DNA of 64,000 nt from Lactobacillus sp. ESL0679 (GCF_029433515.1 NZ_JAQTIG010000001.1:558001-622000); one strand, 5' to 3'; positions 16,808 through 25,917 are shown, numbered from the stretch's first letter. A program made the numbers and translations. Notes: generated by a model not told the origin, from the sequence alone.

Positions 16808-17449
16808 ATGAATTACATTAACGCCATCCTGCCTTCCCTACTCCAGGGAGCACAAATGACCTTATCACTGTTTTGTTGGACACTTATTATTTCTATTCCC
16901 TTAGGAATTATTATTAGCTTAGGGCTCATCTCGCATATTAAGCCTTTGCAGCTCTTTTTAAAATTTTATGTTTGGATTATGCGTGGAACGCCATTATTAT
17001 TACAATTAATTTTTGTTTTTTACGGCTTACCAATTATTGGCGTGATTTTTCAGCGCTACGATGCAGCATTATTTGCTTTTATCCTCAACTATGCAGCATA
17101 TTTTGCTGAAATTTTCCGTGGAGGCTTTCAAGCCATTCCCGAAGGACAATATGAAAGTGCACGAGTTCTGCGATTAACTAAGATGCAAACATTAAAGCAT
17201 ATCGTTATCCCCCAAGTTGTCAAAATTGTTATTCCATCCATTGGTAACGAGGTTATCAATCTGGTTAAAGATACTTCTCTAGTATATGTTATTGGCCTTG
17301 GTGACCTCCTGAGAGCCGGCAATGTTGCCACAGCAAGAGATGTTACCTTAGTGCCACTAGTTTTAGTTGGTATTATTTACCTAGCTATGACGGGAATTGC
17401 ATCTTATCTTTTAAAGAAAATTGAAAATAGTTATTCTAAATGGAAATAG
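16808..17449 (+). CDS. Amino-acid ABC transporter permease, 213 aa
   Basis: Inner-membrane permease of the polar amino-acid (HisM/GlnP) family. Five hydrophobic segments; RGTPLLLQLIFVFYGLP near 60 and the ATPase-contact loop EIFRGGFQAIPEGQYESARVL near 100-120 are typical. ATAAGGAG lies before ATG 16808. First gene of permease-ATPase-binding protein, directly downstream of the tandem T-box, which suggests histidine as substrate (the hisXYZ-type transporters of Lactobacillales). Confidence 0.92.
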   Translation: MNYINAILPSLLQGAQMTLSLFCWTLIISIPLGIIISLGLISHIKPLQLFLKFYVWIMRGTPLLLQLIFVFYGLPIIGVIFQRYDAALFAFILNYAAYFAEIFRGGFQAIPEGQYESARVLRLTKMQTLKHIVIPQVVKIVIPSIGNEVINLVKDTSLVYVIGLGDLLRAGNVATARDVTLVPLVLVGIIYLAMTGIASYLLKKIENSYSKWK

Positions 17450-17463
17450 TTGGAGGCGATTAG

Positions 17464-18111
17464 ATGTTAGAACTTAAAAATATTACCAAGAAATTTGGTC
17501 AACGAACAATCTTAGATAAAGTCAATTTAACTATCCCTAGTGGACAAATTTTAGCAATCGTCGGACCTTCCGGAGCTGGTAAAACAACTTTGCTGCGCTG
17601 CTTAAGTGGTCTTGAAACTATCGACTCGGGCAGCTTTTTATGGGATGGGCAAGAATTTGATCCCGCTAATCCAACTGATAGCAGCCAAATAATCGGCGTT
17701 GTTTTCCAAGACTATCAATTATTTCCTAACTTAACTGTGCTGGAAAACATCACGTTAGCTCCAACTTTAGCACTCAAAAAAGATAAAGCAGCCGCCGAAA
17801 AGCAAGCCAAAGAACTGCTTGAACGGCTAAATTTAACTGGTAAAGAACAGCTCTATCCTGCACAACTCTCTGGTGGACAGCAACAACGAGTTGCAATTGC
17901 CCGCGCTTTAGCCATGAAACCGCAAATTCTTTGTTACGACGAACCGACTTCTGCTCTTGACCCTGCTTTACGCGGGACGGTTGCTGAAATCATTCTAAAA
18001 TTAAAGCGTGAAGAGAACATGACACAAATCATTGTTACTCATGACATGGATTTTGCTAAAGAAGTTGCTGATAAAACCTTTACTGTTACCGATTTCAGCC
18101 AAAGGAGGTAG
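17464..18111 (+). CDS. Amino-acid ABC transporter ATPase, 215 aa
   Basis: Cytoplasmic ATPase of the GlnQ/HisP family: Walker A GPSGAGKTT near 34, Q-loop VVFQDYQLFPNLTV near 80, signature LSGGQQQRVAIARALA near 138, Walker B ILCYDEPTSALD near 159, and IIVTHDM. At 215 residues it lacks the last 25 or so residues typical of GlnQ proteins, ending shortly after the H-loop region; this is common in compact family members. GGAGGCG precedes ATG 17464 and the stop is 4 nt before the next start. Confidence 0.93.
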   Translation: MLELKNITKKFGQRTILDKVNLTIPSGQILAIVGPSGAGKTTLLRCLSGLETIDSGSFLWDGQEFDPANPTDSSQIIGVVFQDYQLFPNLTVLENITLAPTLALKKDKAAAEKQAKELLERLNLTGKEQLYPAQLSGGQQQRVAIARALAMKPQILCYDEPTSALDPALRGTVAEIILKLKREENMTQIIVTHDMDFAKEVADKTFTVTDFSQRR

Positions 18112-18115
18112 AGCT

Positions 18116-18964
18116 GTGAAACATAAAAATTTTCTTACCCTCATAATAATTTTCTGTTGTGGGATTTTTCTAACTGGTTGTAGCGGAGTTTCGGTTGGTA
18201 AGCGAGCCAGTCAAACCGACAATTGGCAGCGGCTAGAAAAGCGCGGCTATGTCACTATTGGCGTTGATGACACCTTTGTTCCAATGGGATTCCGCCAAAA
18301 AAATGGCCAATTAGTTGGTTATGATGTTGACCTAGCTAAGGCTGTTTTTAAGCAGTACGGCATGCGCGTGAGCTTCCAGACAATTGACTGGTCGATGAAC
18401 ACCACGGAACTCAAAAACGGGACCATCGACTTAATCTGGAACGGTTTTAGCAAGACTCCTGAACGCAAAGCAAAGGTCGGCTTTAGTAAAACTTACCTGT
18501 ATAGCGAACAATTATTGGTAACTAAGCGTAAAAGCCACATTAATTCCTATGCGGATATGACTGGGAAAACATTAGGAGCACAAACTGGATCTTCTGGCTA
18601 CAACGACATTATAAAGCAGCCAAAGTTGCTTAAAGATCGCATTAAAAATCACGACCCAGTCCTGTATGACTCCTTCACTAATGCTTTTATCGACTTAAAT
18701 GCCGGTCGCATTCAGGGACTACTAATTGACAGCACTTACGCCAATTACTATATTGCACGCCAAAAACACCCAGCTGACTTTACCATAATTCACGGGCCAT
18801 TTCCTAAAGATGCCTTTGGTGTTGGCATGAGAAAAAGCGATATAACTTTGCGTGAAAAAATCAATGCTGGATTGGATAAATTAGCTAAAGATGGCACACT
18901 AACCAAAATCAATCACAAATGGTTTGGCTCGGCTGCTGATACACCCTTGCTAAAGAAAAATTAA
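18116..18964 (+). CDS. Amino-acid ABC transporter substrate-binding lipoprotein, 282 aa
   Basis: Extracellular lipoprotein capturing the amino acid for the transporter. Start is GTG 18116 behind AAAGGAGGTAG; longer in-frame starts overlap the ATPase gene without a ribosome site. Signal with lipobox LTGC at about residue 21, then an SBP_bac_3 domain: GYVTIGVDDTFVPMGF, GYDVDLAKAVF, TIDWSMNTTELKNGTIDLIWNG, FSKTYLYSEQLLV, GAQTGSSGY. Its stop overlaps the stop of the convergent HAD gene by 4 nt. Histidine specificity is inferred from the T-box. Confidence 0.92.
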   Translation: MKHKNFLTLIIIFCCGIFLTGCSGVSVGKRASQTDNWQRLEKRGYVTIGVDDTFVPMGFRQKNGQLVGYDVDLAKAVFKQYGMRVSFQTIDWSMNTTELKNGTIDLIWNGFSKTPERKAKVGFSKTYLYSEQLLVTKRKSHINSYADMTGKTLGAQTGSSGYNDIIKQPKLLKDRIKNHDPVLYDSFTNAFIDLNAGRIQGLLIDSTYANYYIARQKHPADFTIIHGPFPKDAFGVGMRKSDITLREKINAGLDKLAKDGTLTKINHKWFGSAADTPLLKKN

Positions 18965-19755
18965 TCTAACTGCTCCAAAACGTCGGCAATCCCGTCATGA
19001 TTATTATCCTGCGTAATCACTTTAAATTTTGCCTTTAAATCAACTGGCGCATTAGCCATTAATACTGGATGAGCAACGGCTTCTAGCATTGCTGCATCAT
19101 TATAATTATCACCAAAAGCCCAACAATCAGTTAATTTAACATTGAAATCTTCTGCCAAAATTTTAATGCCGTTACCCTTAGAAACACCGTTAATCATTAC
19201 TTCAAGTAAATTTGGTGCAGATTTAACAATGTATAATTTTGGATATTTTACTTTTAATTCTACTTGTTCCTCATCTAACAACTTTGGGTCACCCATAATC
19301 AATACTTTGTGAGCACCCTTAAGCTTTTTAACCTGAGCTAGTGAGCTTAGCGTTGCTTTAACATCGACGGTCTTTTCTTCTTTTTGAACTAATTCGCAAT
19401 TATTTCCCGGGAAATAGTACCAGTCATAGCCACTATAAACGTTCCAAACAGTTCCGTTATTTTTACGCTCAACATACTGACATATTTCTTCTGCCTGATC
19501 GGCAGTCATAAACTGTGAGTTTAATGGTCTGCCCATTTCATCTAAAACTAGAGCGCCATTGTAAGCAATGAGCGGGCACCTTTTCATAATTTGTCCAGCT
19601 GCTGTCATAATTCCTTGTGGCATCCGACCTGATACTGGCACAAAAATATTGCCTTTAATTACTTGTTTACGAATTGCATCCCGCGTTCTAGGTGTTACTT
19701 GCAAGTCAGAATTGATTAATGTACCGTCAATATCTGAAAAAAGTAGTTTAACCAT
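18961..19755 (-). CDS. Cof-type HAD-IIB sugar-phosphatase-like hydrolase, 264 aa
   Basis: HAD superfamily phosphatase. Motif I DIDGTLINSD at residue 8 gives the nucleophile and general acid Asp; VPVSGR near 38 is motif II; a lysine in GVSKGNGIKILAE near 193 and WAFGDNYNDAAMLEAV near 210 are motifs III-IV. The central cap is type C2B as in Cof/YkrA enzymes, which act on sugar phosphates, pyridoxal phosphate or FMN-like substrates; the substrate here is unknown. A perfect Noc-site palindrome lies inside the gene at 19402-19415. Convergent with the transporter operon. Confidence 0.88.
   Translation of the reverse strand: MVKLLFSDIDGTLINSDLQVTPRTRDAIRKQVIKGNIFVPVSGRMPQGIMTAAGQIMKRCPLIAYNGALVLDEMGRPLNSQFMTADQAEEICQYVERKNNGTVWNVYSGYDWYYFPGNNCELVQKEEKTVDVKATLSSLAQVKKLKGAHKVLIMGDPKLLDEEQVELKVKYPKLYIVKSAPNLLEVMINGVSKGNGIKILAEDFNVKLTDCWAFGDNYNDAAMLEAVAHPVLMANAPVDLKAKFKVITQDNNHDGIADVLEQLD
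19401..19416. promoter_or_regulatory. Candidate Noc-binding site 3 (perfect, intragenic)
   Basis: TATTTCCCGGGAAATA, with core 19402-19415 equal to the Noc consensus. It lies within the Cof-type hydrolase coding sequence, encoding part of its cap domain. Confidence 0.7.
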
Positions 19756-19881
19756 AATTTCTCCTCAATTATTTTCTTTAACTTAGTAGTAATTAAGCTT
19801 ATTTTAACGATTATTACTAGCCTTGGTCAATAACTGTTAATAGACGATAGTTACTCTTTAGTCAATTACCGGTTTTAATAA

Positions 19882-19948
19882 TTCGTGTTTGCAATTATTT
19901 TTCAGAGTGATAGACTTTAATGGTCGAAAGTTAAATTTTAAACACGAA
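19882..19948. promoter_or_regulatory. Inverted repeat upstream of purine permease
   Basis: TTCGTGTTT (19882-19890) and AAACACGAA (19940-19948) form a perfect 9-nt inverted pair 49 nt apart. The half-sites loosely resemble PurR boxes (AWWWCCGAACWWT) but the spacing is larger than in B. subtilis. The pair could also be the closing stem of a leader RNA. Confidence 0.35.
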
Positions 19949-19971
19949 CATTAATTTGTGGGAGAGAGATA

Positions 19972-21279
19972 ATGAATTTTATTAAGAGTTATTTTCAGCT
20001 CGATAAATATAACACTAGCATTAAAGTGGAATTTCTTGCTGGTTTAACTACTTTTATTAGTATGTCATACATCCTTTTTGTCAATCCTAGCGTCTTAGGG
20101 GCAAGTGGCATGAACTCTGGGGCCGTTTTTACCTCAACTGCCTTGGCCAGTGCATTAGGAACAGCGATTATGGGAATTGTTGCCAATTACCCAATTGGTG
20201 AAGCTCCAGCCCTTGGAATTAACGCCTTCTTTGCCTACACAGTTTGTGTTGGCATGCATGTTTCATGGGAAACAGCGTTAGCTGCTGTTTTTGTTGCTTC
20301 AATCATCTTTATTTTAATCACTTTGTTTAAATTACGAGAAAAAATCATCAATGCCATTCCAGCTGACCTGAAATTTGCCATTTCTTCAGGTATTGGCTTG
20401 TTCATCGCCTTTTTAGGAATGCAAGATGGTGGTTTAATTATCGGTAACAAGTCAACTTTAGTCGGTTTAGGATCACTTCATGATCCAGCAGTTTGGATTA
20501 CAATCTTTGGCTTGTTAATAACCGTTGTTTTAATGATTTTAAATGTACCTGGTGCTATTTTTATCGGCATGGTATTAGCTGCAATCTTTGGTGTTGCTAC
20601 TGGGCAAATCCCGCTACCAACTAAAGTAATTTCAATGGCGCCAAGTATTGCACCAACCTTTGGTCAAGCAATCTTTCACGTTAAAGACATCAATTCATTG
20701 CAAATGTGGGTTGTTGTTTTAACGTTCTTACTAGTTACCTTCTTTGATACCGCTGGTACATTAATCGGACTCGCTCAACAAGCTGGATTTATGAAAGATA
20801 ACAAAATGCCACGAGTTGGTAAAGCCTTAGCTTCTGACTCAACCGCGATGATGGTTGGTTCTGTCCTAGGTACTTCACCTATTGGTGCCTTTGTTGAATC
20901 CAGTGCCGGAATTGCTGTCGGTGGTAGAACTGGTTTAACTGCTGTCTTTGTCGCAATTTTCTTCTTGATTTCAATGATTTTCAGTCCACTGCTTGGATTA
21001 TTTACCACTCATGTAACAGCACCCGCTTTAATTATTGTTGGTGTTCTAATGGCTCAAAACACGGCTCATATTCATTGGGATAAAATGGAAATTGCCGTAC
21101 CTGCCTTTTTAATCTTGATTGGTATGCCACTAACCTACTCGATTTCTGATGGGTTAGCCCTAGGATTAATTACCTACCCAATCTGTATGGTTGCTGCTAA
21201 ACGTGGCAAGGAAGTTACACCAATGATGTGGATTCTCTTCTTCGTCTTTATTTTCTTCCTCTGGGTACTTAACTTCTAA
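19972..21279 (+). CDS. AzgA-type NCS2 purine permease, 435 aa
   Basis: Polytopic membrane protein importing hypoxanthine, guanine or adenine (PbuG/AzgA branch of NCS2). About 12 hydrophobic segments; family markers are FLAGLTTFISMSYILFVNP near 22, GEAPALGINAFFAYTVC near 83 (substrate site), FFDTAGTLIGLAQQAG near 262 and SSAGIAVGGRTGLTAV near 312. GGGAGAG precedes ATG 19972. A second copy follows 158 nt downstream; a hairpin lies between, so each is probably separately expressed. Confidence 0.92.
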   Translation: MNFIKSYFQLDKYNTSIKVEFLAGLTTFISMSYILFVNPSVLGASGMNSGAVFTSTALASALGTAIMGIVANYPIGEAPALGINAFFAYTVCVGMHVSWETALAAVFVASIIFILITLFKLREKIINAIPADLKFAISSGIGLFIAFLGMQDGGLIIGNKSTLVGLGSLHDPAVWITIFGLLITVVLMILNVPGAIFIGMVLAAIFGVATGQIPLPTKVISMAPSIAPTFGQAIFHVKDINSLQMWVVVLTFLLVTFFDTAGTLIGLAQQAGFMKDNKMPRVGKALASDSTAMMVGSVLGTSPIGAFVESSAGIAVGGRTGLTAVFVAIFFLISMIFSPLLGLFTTHVTAPALIIVGVLMAQNTAHIHWDKMEIAVPAFLILIGMPLTYSISDGLALGLITYPICMVAAKRGKEVTPMMWILFFVFIFFLWVLNF

Positions 21280-21300
21280 TTTAATTGAAAAAATTTTATT

Positions 21301-21336
21301 AAAGCCAAAATCTAACAATAGATTTTGACTTTTTTG
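21301..21336 (+). terminator. Terminator between purine permeases
   Basis: AAAG-CAAAATCT pairs with AGATTTTG-CTTT around an AACAAT loop, followed by T. Confidence 0.75.
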
Positions 21337-21437
21337 CTTCTTATAAAATAAATTTGGCTGTATCATGGAAATATAACATGATTTAGTTATATACTAGTTA
21401 CATTGGTTCTTTTTAATTTAATATTTTGGAGGAAAAA

Positions 21438-22748
21438 ATGACGACACTAGATAAAGTCTTTCATTTAAACGATGCTCATACCACTGTTAAACGCGAGTTA
21501 ATCGCCGCATTAACCACGTTTGTCAGTCTCTCCTACATCCTTTTTGTTAACCCTAACATTTTACATGCAGCTGGAATCGATAAAGGTGCAGCATTTACCG
21601 TTACCGCAATTTCAATAGCTATTGGCTGTTTCATCATGGGCTTAGTTGCCAATTATCCAATTGCCTTAGCACCAACTCTTGGCAGTGCAGCCTTTTTCGC
21701 TTATAACGTCTGCGTTGGTATGCATATCAACTGGCAAACTGCATTAGCTGCTGTTCTAGTTGCATCCGTACTGTTTATCCTAATAACTGTTCTGAAATTA
21801 CGGGAAATAGTTGTTGATGCAATTCCACAAGACATGAAATATGCAATTTCAGCTGGAATTGGCCTCTTCATCGCTTTTATCGGCTTGCAAAATGGTAAGT
21901 TGATTGTAAATAGTGATTCTAATCTTGTAACTTTAGGTAAATTTAATTCACCTGCTGTCTGGATTACCCTATTTGGGTTAACGCTAACTGTTATCTTAAT
22001 GGCAATGAACATTCCTGGTTCCATTTTCATTGGGATGGTCGTTACCGCTGTATTTGGCATTGTAATTGGTCAAATAGCTTTACCTAAGGCTATCATTTCC
22101 AGTGCACCAAGTATTGCTCCGACCTTTGGCCAAGCAGTTTTTCATTTAAAAGACATTAATACACCGCAACTATTTATGGTTGTTCTGACCTTCTTGCTGG
22201 TTACCTTTTTTGATACTGCTGGTACCTTAATTGGAATGACTGAGCAAGCAGGAATGGTTGATAAAAACGGTAAAATTCCACGGATTGGCCGCGCATTCTT
22301 ATCAGATTCTGCGGCAATGGTTGAAGGTGCTATTCTCGGAACAGCCCCACTTGGAACCTCAGTTGAATCAAGTGCTGGTATCGCCATGGGTGGTCGTACT
22401 GGATTAACTGCAATCTTTGTTGGTATTTTGTTTTTAATTAGTATGATTTTTAGTCCGCTATTAGCTGTTATTCCAACAACGGTTACTGCACCAGCATTAA
22501 TTATTGTTGGTGTTCTAATGGCTGGAAATTTGAAAAAAATCAATTGGGAAAAATTCGAAATTGCTTTGCCTGCATTCCTGACAGTTGTTGGCATGCCGCT
22601 AACTTATAGTATTTCTGACGGGTTAGCACTGGGCATGATTGCTTATCCGATTACAATGATCGCTTCTAAGCAATCTAAAAAAGTCTCACCAATGATGTAC
22701 GTACTATTTGTAATTTTTATCATTTTCTTTTTAGTAACCAATATGTAA
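21438..22748 (+). CDS. AzgA-type NCS2 purine permease, second copy, 436 aa
   Basis: Paralog of the preceding permease over its full length (same FVSLSYILFVNP, FFDTAGTLIG and SSAGIAMGGRTGLTA blocks). It differs in the substrate-site block, ALAPTLGSAAFFAYNVC where the first copy has GEAPALGINAFFAYTVC; this may shift purine preference. ATG 21438 follows TTGGAGGAAAAA; a longer frame from TTG 21426 would start inside the ribosome site. Confidence 0.92.
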   Translation: MTTLDKVFHLNDAHTTVKRELIAALTTFVSLSYILFVNPNILHAAGIDKGAAFTVTAISIAIGCFIMGLVANYPIALAPTLGSAAFFAYNVCVGMHINWQTALAAVLVASVLFILITVLKLREIVVDAIPQDMKYAISAGIGLFIAFIGLQNGKLIVNSDSNLVTLGKFNSPAVWITLFGLTLTVILMAMNIPGSIFIGMVVTAVFGIVIGQIALPKAIISSAPSIAPTFGQAVFHLKDINTPQLFMVVLTFLLVTFFDTAGTLIGMTEQAGMVDKNGKIPRIGRAFLSDSAAMVEGAILGTAPLGTSVESSAGIAMGGRTGLTAIFVGILFLISMIFSPLLAVIPTTVTAPALIIVGVLMAGNLKKINWEKFEIALPAFLTVVGMPLTYSISDGLALGMIAYPITMIASKQSKKVSPMMYVLFVIFIIFFLVTNM

Positions 22749-22758
22749 TTAAGTAAAC

Positions 22759-22788
22759 TAAAAGTCACCTTTTCAGGTGGCTTTTTTT
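22759..22788 (+). terminator. Terminator after second permease
   Basis: AAAGTCACCT pairs with AGGTGGCTTT (one G-T pair) around TTTTC, then seven T. Confidence 0.85.
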
Positions 22789-22800
22789 GTATCGGCAATT

Positions 22801-24348
22801 TTAACCGTCATATTCAACAGCCTGCAGCTGTTTTATCTTTTCATAAACTTGACCACGCTGACCAGCATCAACTTCTAAAATCAAACTATCACCATTATTG
22901 ATTTTAGTCTGACCATTAGGAATTAAATCCCGACCACCACGATGAATAATTTTAACCAATGTGTGCTCCGGCCAATTAATGTCTACTATCTTTCGGTCAA
23001 CCAAGTCACTATTTTCATAAACCGGAATCGTCAGCTGATCACGCTGTCCTGTTACCTGAGCTGACTTTTTCTTACCCAGCATTGCTTGTGCCAAGCTATC
23101 ATAAATTGGCATCCCACCAAGCAATTCATCAACTAGCAGCGCCACAAAAGAAACTACAGCCAGCGGCATTAAGTGCAATAACGAGCCCACCATTTCCGTA
23201 ATCAAAATTACGGCGGTAAATGGCGCCCGAATAATCGCTGCAAAATATCCTGCCATTGCAAAGATAATTAGGTTAATCACCAACTTTTGAGGTAATAAAT
23301 GCAACTGTACCATTACTAAGCCATAAATAGCACCTATTAACGCTCCCATCGTTAAAATTGGTAAAAAGATGCCACTTGGTAGTCCCGAATCATACGAAAC
23401 AATTGAAAAAACAATTCTAACCAAATAAAAAAATAGCAGCAGGCCAACCATTGACCAGCCAGTTTTGGTAATCATCTTAGGCAAACTAAGAATCAGGCGG
23501 TTACCAGGGCCAGTAATTAATGGCCAATAATATGCAATTGGAATCAATAAAGCTAGCGGAATTAGACCATACAACCAGTTGGGTAACAGCGTAATTCTCG
23601 CATATAATTTTTTGCAGCTAAATAAGCCTGTTTTATACAAATAACCTAACAATCCTAAAATAATTCCCAAAAATACCAGGTGCCAGTATAGCAAAATTGG
23701 GAACGTGTGATTATAGGACAAAGCCAACGCCACATGCTGACCAAACAAATTGGAAACGACGAAGTCGGCAACCATTGCTCCAGCCAGAGCATTGAGCCAC
23801 ACTCGTTGCGAAAAATTATGAAACACTTCTTCTAGGACAAACAAAGCACCACTCAGCGGAGCACCAAACGCGGCAGCTAAGCCACTAGCCGCGCCCGTTG
23901 CAATTAGGACACGGGCATTAGTTTTAGTCTGACTGCAGCCTTCGCCGACTCCTTGACCGATAGCTGCCCCTAATTGAAGAGATGGACCCTCAGGACCTAA
24001 AAACAGGCCTGTACTAATTACTAAAATTCCGCCAATTAGTTTGCGCCATAAAATTGGTAACCACTGGAGCGACAGATTTCCTTGCAATTGCAATTTAACC
24101 TCAGGAATTCCAGACCCACCAACATGAGGATATTGTTTAACAAAATAACCAGCTATGATTCCCACTAATGCCAGTCCGCAGGCAATAATGACGAGCCACC
24201 AAGCATTGCCATGTGCTAAATGAAATAATCTCAACCAAAAGGATGTCATCTTTTCAATTCCTAAGCGGAAGATACCGACAATTATGCCTGTAAGCAGTCC
24301 CACTAACAGAGCCTGCCCCAGCAATTTTATTTCTGAATGATTGCGCAC
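22801..24348 (-). CDS. CLC-type chloride channel/exchanger with RCK-C domain, 515 aa
   Basis: ClC family transporter moving Cl- with or without H+, useful in acid resistance. Selectivity motifs are GSGIPEVK near 80, GPEGPSLQLGAAIGQG near 116 (gating Glu) and AFGAPLSGALFVLEE near 160, plus GIFLPILTMGALIG near 330. Residues from about 440 form a TrkA-C/RCK-C regulatory domain. I prefer GTG 24348 with GGGAG upstream; the longer frame to 24393 needs a TTG with no clear ribosome site. Shares a bidirectional terminator region with nothing on the other side except the parS site and gnd. Confidence 0.9.
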   Translation of the reverse strand: MRNHSEIKLLGQALLVGLLTGIIVGIFRLGIEKMTSFWLRLFHLAHGNAWWLVIIACGLALVGIIAGYFVKQYPHVGGSGIPEVKLQLQGNLSLQWLPILWRKLIGGILVISTGLFLGPEGPSLQLGAAIGQGVGEGCSQTKTNARVLIATGAASGLAAAFGAPLSGALFVLEEVFHNFSQRVWLNALAGAMVADFVVSNLFGQHVALALSYNHTFPILLYWHLVFLGIILGLLGYLYKTGLFSCKKLYARITLLPNWLYGLIPLALLIPIAYYWPLITGPGNRLILSLPKMITKTGWSMVGLLLFFYLVRIVFSIVSYDSGLPSGIFLPILTMGALIGAIYGLVMVQLHLLPQKLVINLIIFAMAGYFAAIIRAPFTAVILITEMVGSLLHLMPLAVVSFVALLVDELLGGMPIYDSLAQAMLGKKKSAQVTGQRDQLTIPVYENSDLVDRKIVDINWPEHTLVKIIHRGGRDLIPNGQTKINNGDSLILEVDAGQRGQVYEKIKQLQAVEYDG

Positions 24349-24388
24349 AATCCTTACTCCCTTGTTTAAAGTACTCTTTCCATTGTAC

Positions 24389-24422
24389 AACAAAAAACAG
24401 CTAAATTAATTTAGCTGTTTTT
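24389..24422. terminator. Terminator hairpin downstream of gnd
   Basis: AACAGCTAAATTAATTTAGCTGTT palindromic stem with A-run on the left and T-run on the right, so it can act in both directions; on the minus strand it ends the gnd transcript. A parS-like palindrome follows at 24424. Confidence 0.8.
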
Positions 24423-24423
24423 G

Positions 24424-24439
24424 TGTTACACGTGTAACA
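24424..24439. promoter_or_regulatory. Candidate parS site 4
   Basis: TGTTACACGTGTAACA, a perfect 16-bp palindrome with one mismatch to TGTTNCACGTGAAACA. It lies in the 20-bp gap between the terminator hairpin and the end of gnd. Confidence 0.78.
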
Positions 24440-24442
24440 TGA

Positions 24443-25828
24443 TTATTTTTCTTCATACCATTCTGTATGGAAGACACCAGGACGGTCATTTCTGTAGTAA
24501 GTATGCGCACCAAAGTAATCACGTTGACCCTGAATTAGGTTAGCAGGTAAGCTTGGATTAAAAATTGATTCCAAGTAATTAAGAGCTGCACTCAAGGTTG
24601 GTGTTGGAATGCCAGCTTTAGTTGCTAATGCAATTACTTGCCGCAAAGCGTCAATGTTTTCAGCCATTAAGTCCTTGAAGTAACTATCCTCAAATAAATT
24701 ATTCAGCTTTTTGCCGTTTTCATAAGCATTTTCAATATCTTTCAACATTGATGAGCGAATAATACAGCCGGCTTCCCAATCTTGGGCAATTGCTGGGTAA
24801 CGCAAATCCCATTTATAAGCATCTGCGGCCATCTTCAATTGTTGGAAGCCTTGAGCATAAGCAACAGCTTGACCTAATTGCAATGCTTTACCCAAATTAG
24901 CTACTAAATCAGCTGGTACATCGCCATTCCAAGTGATTTCTTTACCAGCACGTGTTGTTGCCTTAGACATAAACCGTGCTAAAACAGCTTCAGCAATTAC
25001 ACTAATTGGTGTTCCTAAGCGAATTGCGTCCTCAAGCATCCAGTTACCAGTACCCTTGTATGATGCTACATTCAAGATATGGTCAATTACGTAATCAGGA
25101 GTTAATTCATCTTTTTGCTTCAAGACCTCTGCCGTAATTTCACTTAAATAAGCCTTAACGATTCCTTGGTTCCAATCCGTAAAGATTTGGGCCATTTCAT
25201 CATTAGTTTTACCAGCAACTTTTCGTAAAATATCATAAACTTCGGAAAATTCTTGCATAATGCCGTATTCAATTCCGTTATGAACCATTTTAACATAGTG
25301 ACCGCTGCCTTCAGGCCCAATAAAGCTGACACAAGGACGACCCTCAGTGTTTTTAGCAGCAATTGCTTCTAAGATAGGGGCAACTTGCTTGTAGGCTTCT
25401 TCATCGCCACCTGGCATCAAAGCTGGGCCATTCAAAGCCCCTTCTTCACCACCAGAAACACCCATTCCGATAAAGTGAATGCCGTGTTCCTGCATCTCGT
25501 GAAACCGCCGGTTAGTATCATTAAAGTTGGAGTTACCACCATCGATTAAAATATCACCCTTGTCCAATAAAGGTAATAAAGTATGTAAAGTTTCATCAAC
25601 TGGGCGACCAGCAGCGATTTGAATTAAAATTTTGCGTGGTTTCTCTAATGAATTAACGAGCTCTTCCCAAGAATAAGTAGGTTTTAATTTATCGTCTTCA
25701 TATTTTGCAAAAGCATCGACTTCTGGCTTGTCGATACTATAACCAGAAACTGAAAAGCCACTATTTCTGACATTTAAAGCAAGATTCTTACCCATTACAG
25801 ATAAGCCAATTATTCCAAATTGTTGCAT
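24443..25828 (-). CDS. gnd: 6-phosphogluconate dehydrogenase, decarboxylating, 461 aa
   Basis: Oxidises 6-phosphogluconate to ribulose 5-phosphate, CO2 and NADPH. N-terminal Rossmann domain GIIGLSVMGKNLALN, then IDGGNSNFNDTNRR near 98, MGVSGGEEGALNGPALMPGG near 122, and the catalytic KMVHNGIEYGIMQ near 177; the C-terminal helical domain ends with GQRDYFGAHTYYR, which contacts substrate. GGAGGAT precedes ATG 25828. Single-gene unit; no zwf is adjacent. Confidence 0.96.
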   Translation of the reverse strand: MQQFGIIGLSVMGKNLALNVRNSGFSVSGYSIDKPEVDAFAKYEDDKLKPTYSWEELVNSLEKPRKILIQIAAGRPVDETLHTLLPLLDKGDILIDGGNSNFNDTNRRFHEMQEHGIHFIGMGVSGGEEGALNGPALMPGGDEEAYKQVAPILEAIAAKNTEGRPCVSFIGPEGSGHYVKMVHNGIEYGIMQEFSEVYDILRKVAGKTNDEMAQIFTDWNQGIVKAYLSEITAEVLKQKDELTPDYVIDHILNVASYKGTGNWMLEDAIRLGTPISVIAEAVLARFMSKATTRAGKEITWNGDVPADLVANLGKALQLGQAVAYAQGFQQLKMAADAYKWDLRYPAIAQDWEAGCIIRSSMLKDIENAYENGKKLNNLFEDSYFKDLMAENIDALRQVIALATKAGIPTPTLSAALNYLESIFNPSLPANLIQGQRDYFGAHTYYRNDRPGVFHTEWYEEK

Positions 25829-25880
25829 ATTTTATCCTCCACTATTAAATTTAATCCCCTATTATTATACTTATAAGTAT

Positions 25881-25917
25881 GCAAAAAAGCGAAACCTTTT
25901 TATTAGTTCCGCTTTTT
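25881..25917 (-). terminator. Terminator of pyruvate oxidase 1
   Basis: On the minus strand AAAGCG-AAC pairs with GTT-CGCTTT, followed by T-run. It separates pox1 from gnd. Confidence 0.75.

Noticed and set aside
18032-18115. Extended N-terminus for the substrate-binding lipoprotein
   Set aside because: It overlaps the ATPase gene and lacks a ribosome site; GTG 18116 has AAAGGAGG and gives a proper lipoprotein signal.
19882-19948. Purine riboswitch before the first purine permease
   Set aside because: The inverted repeat could close a leader stem, but the conserved purine-riboswitch core bases are not present between the arms.
21800-21816. ACGGGAAAT in the second purine permease as Noc site
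   Set aside because: Only one half-site is present and the sequence is not palindromic.
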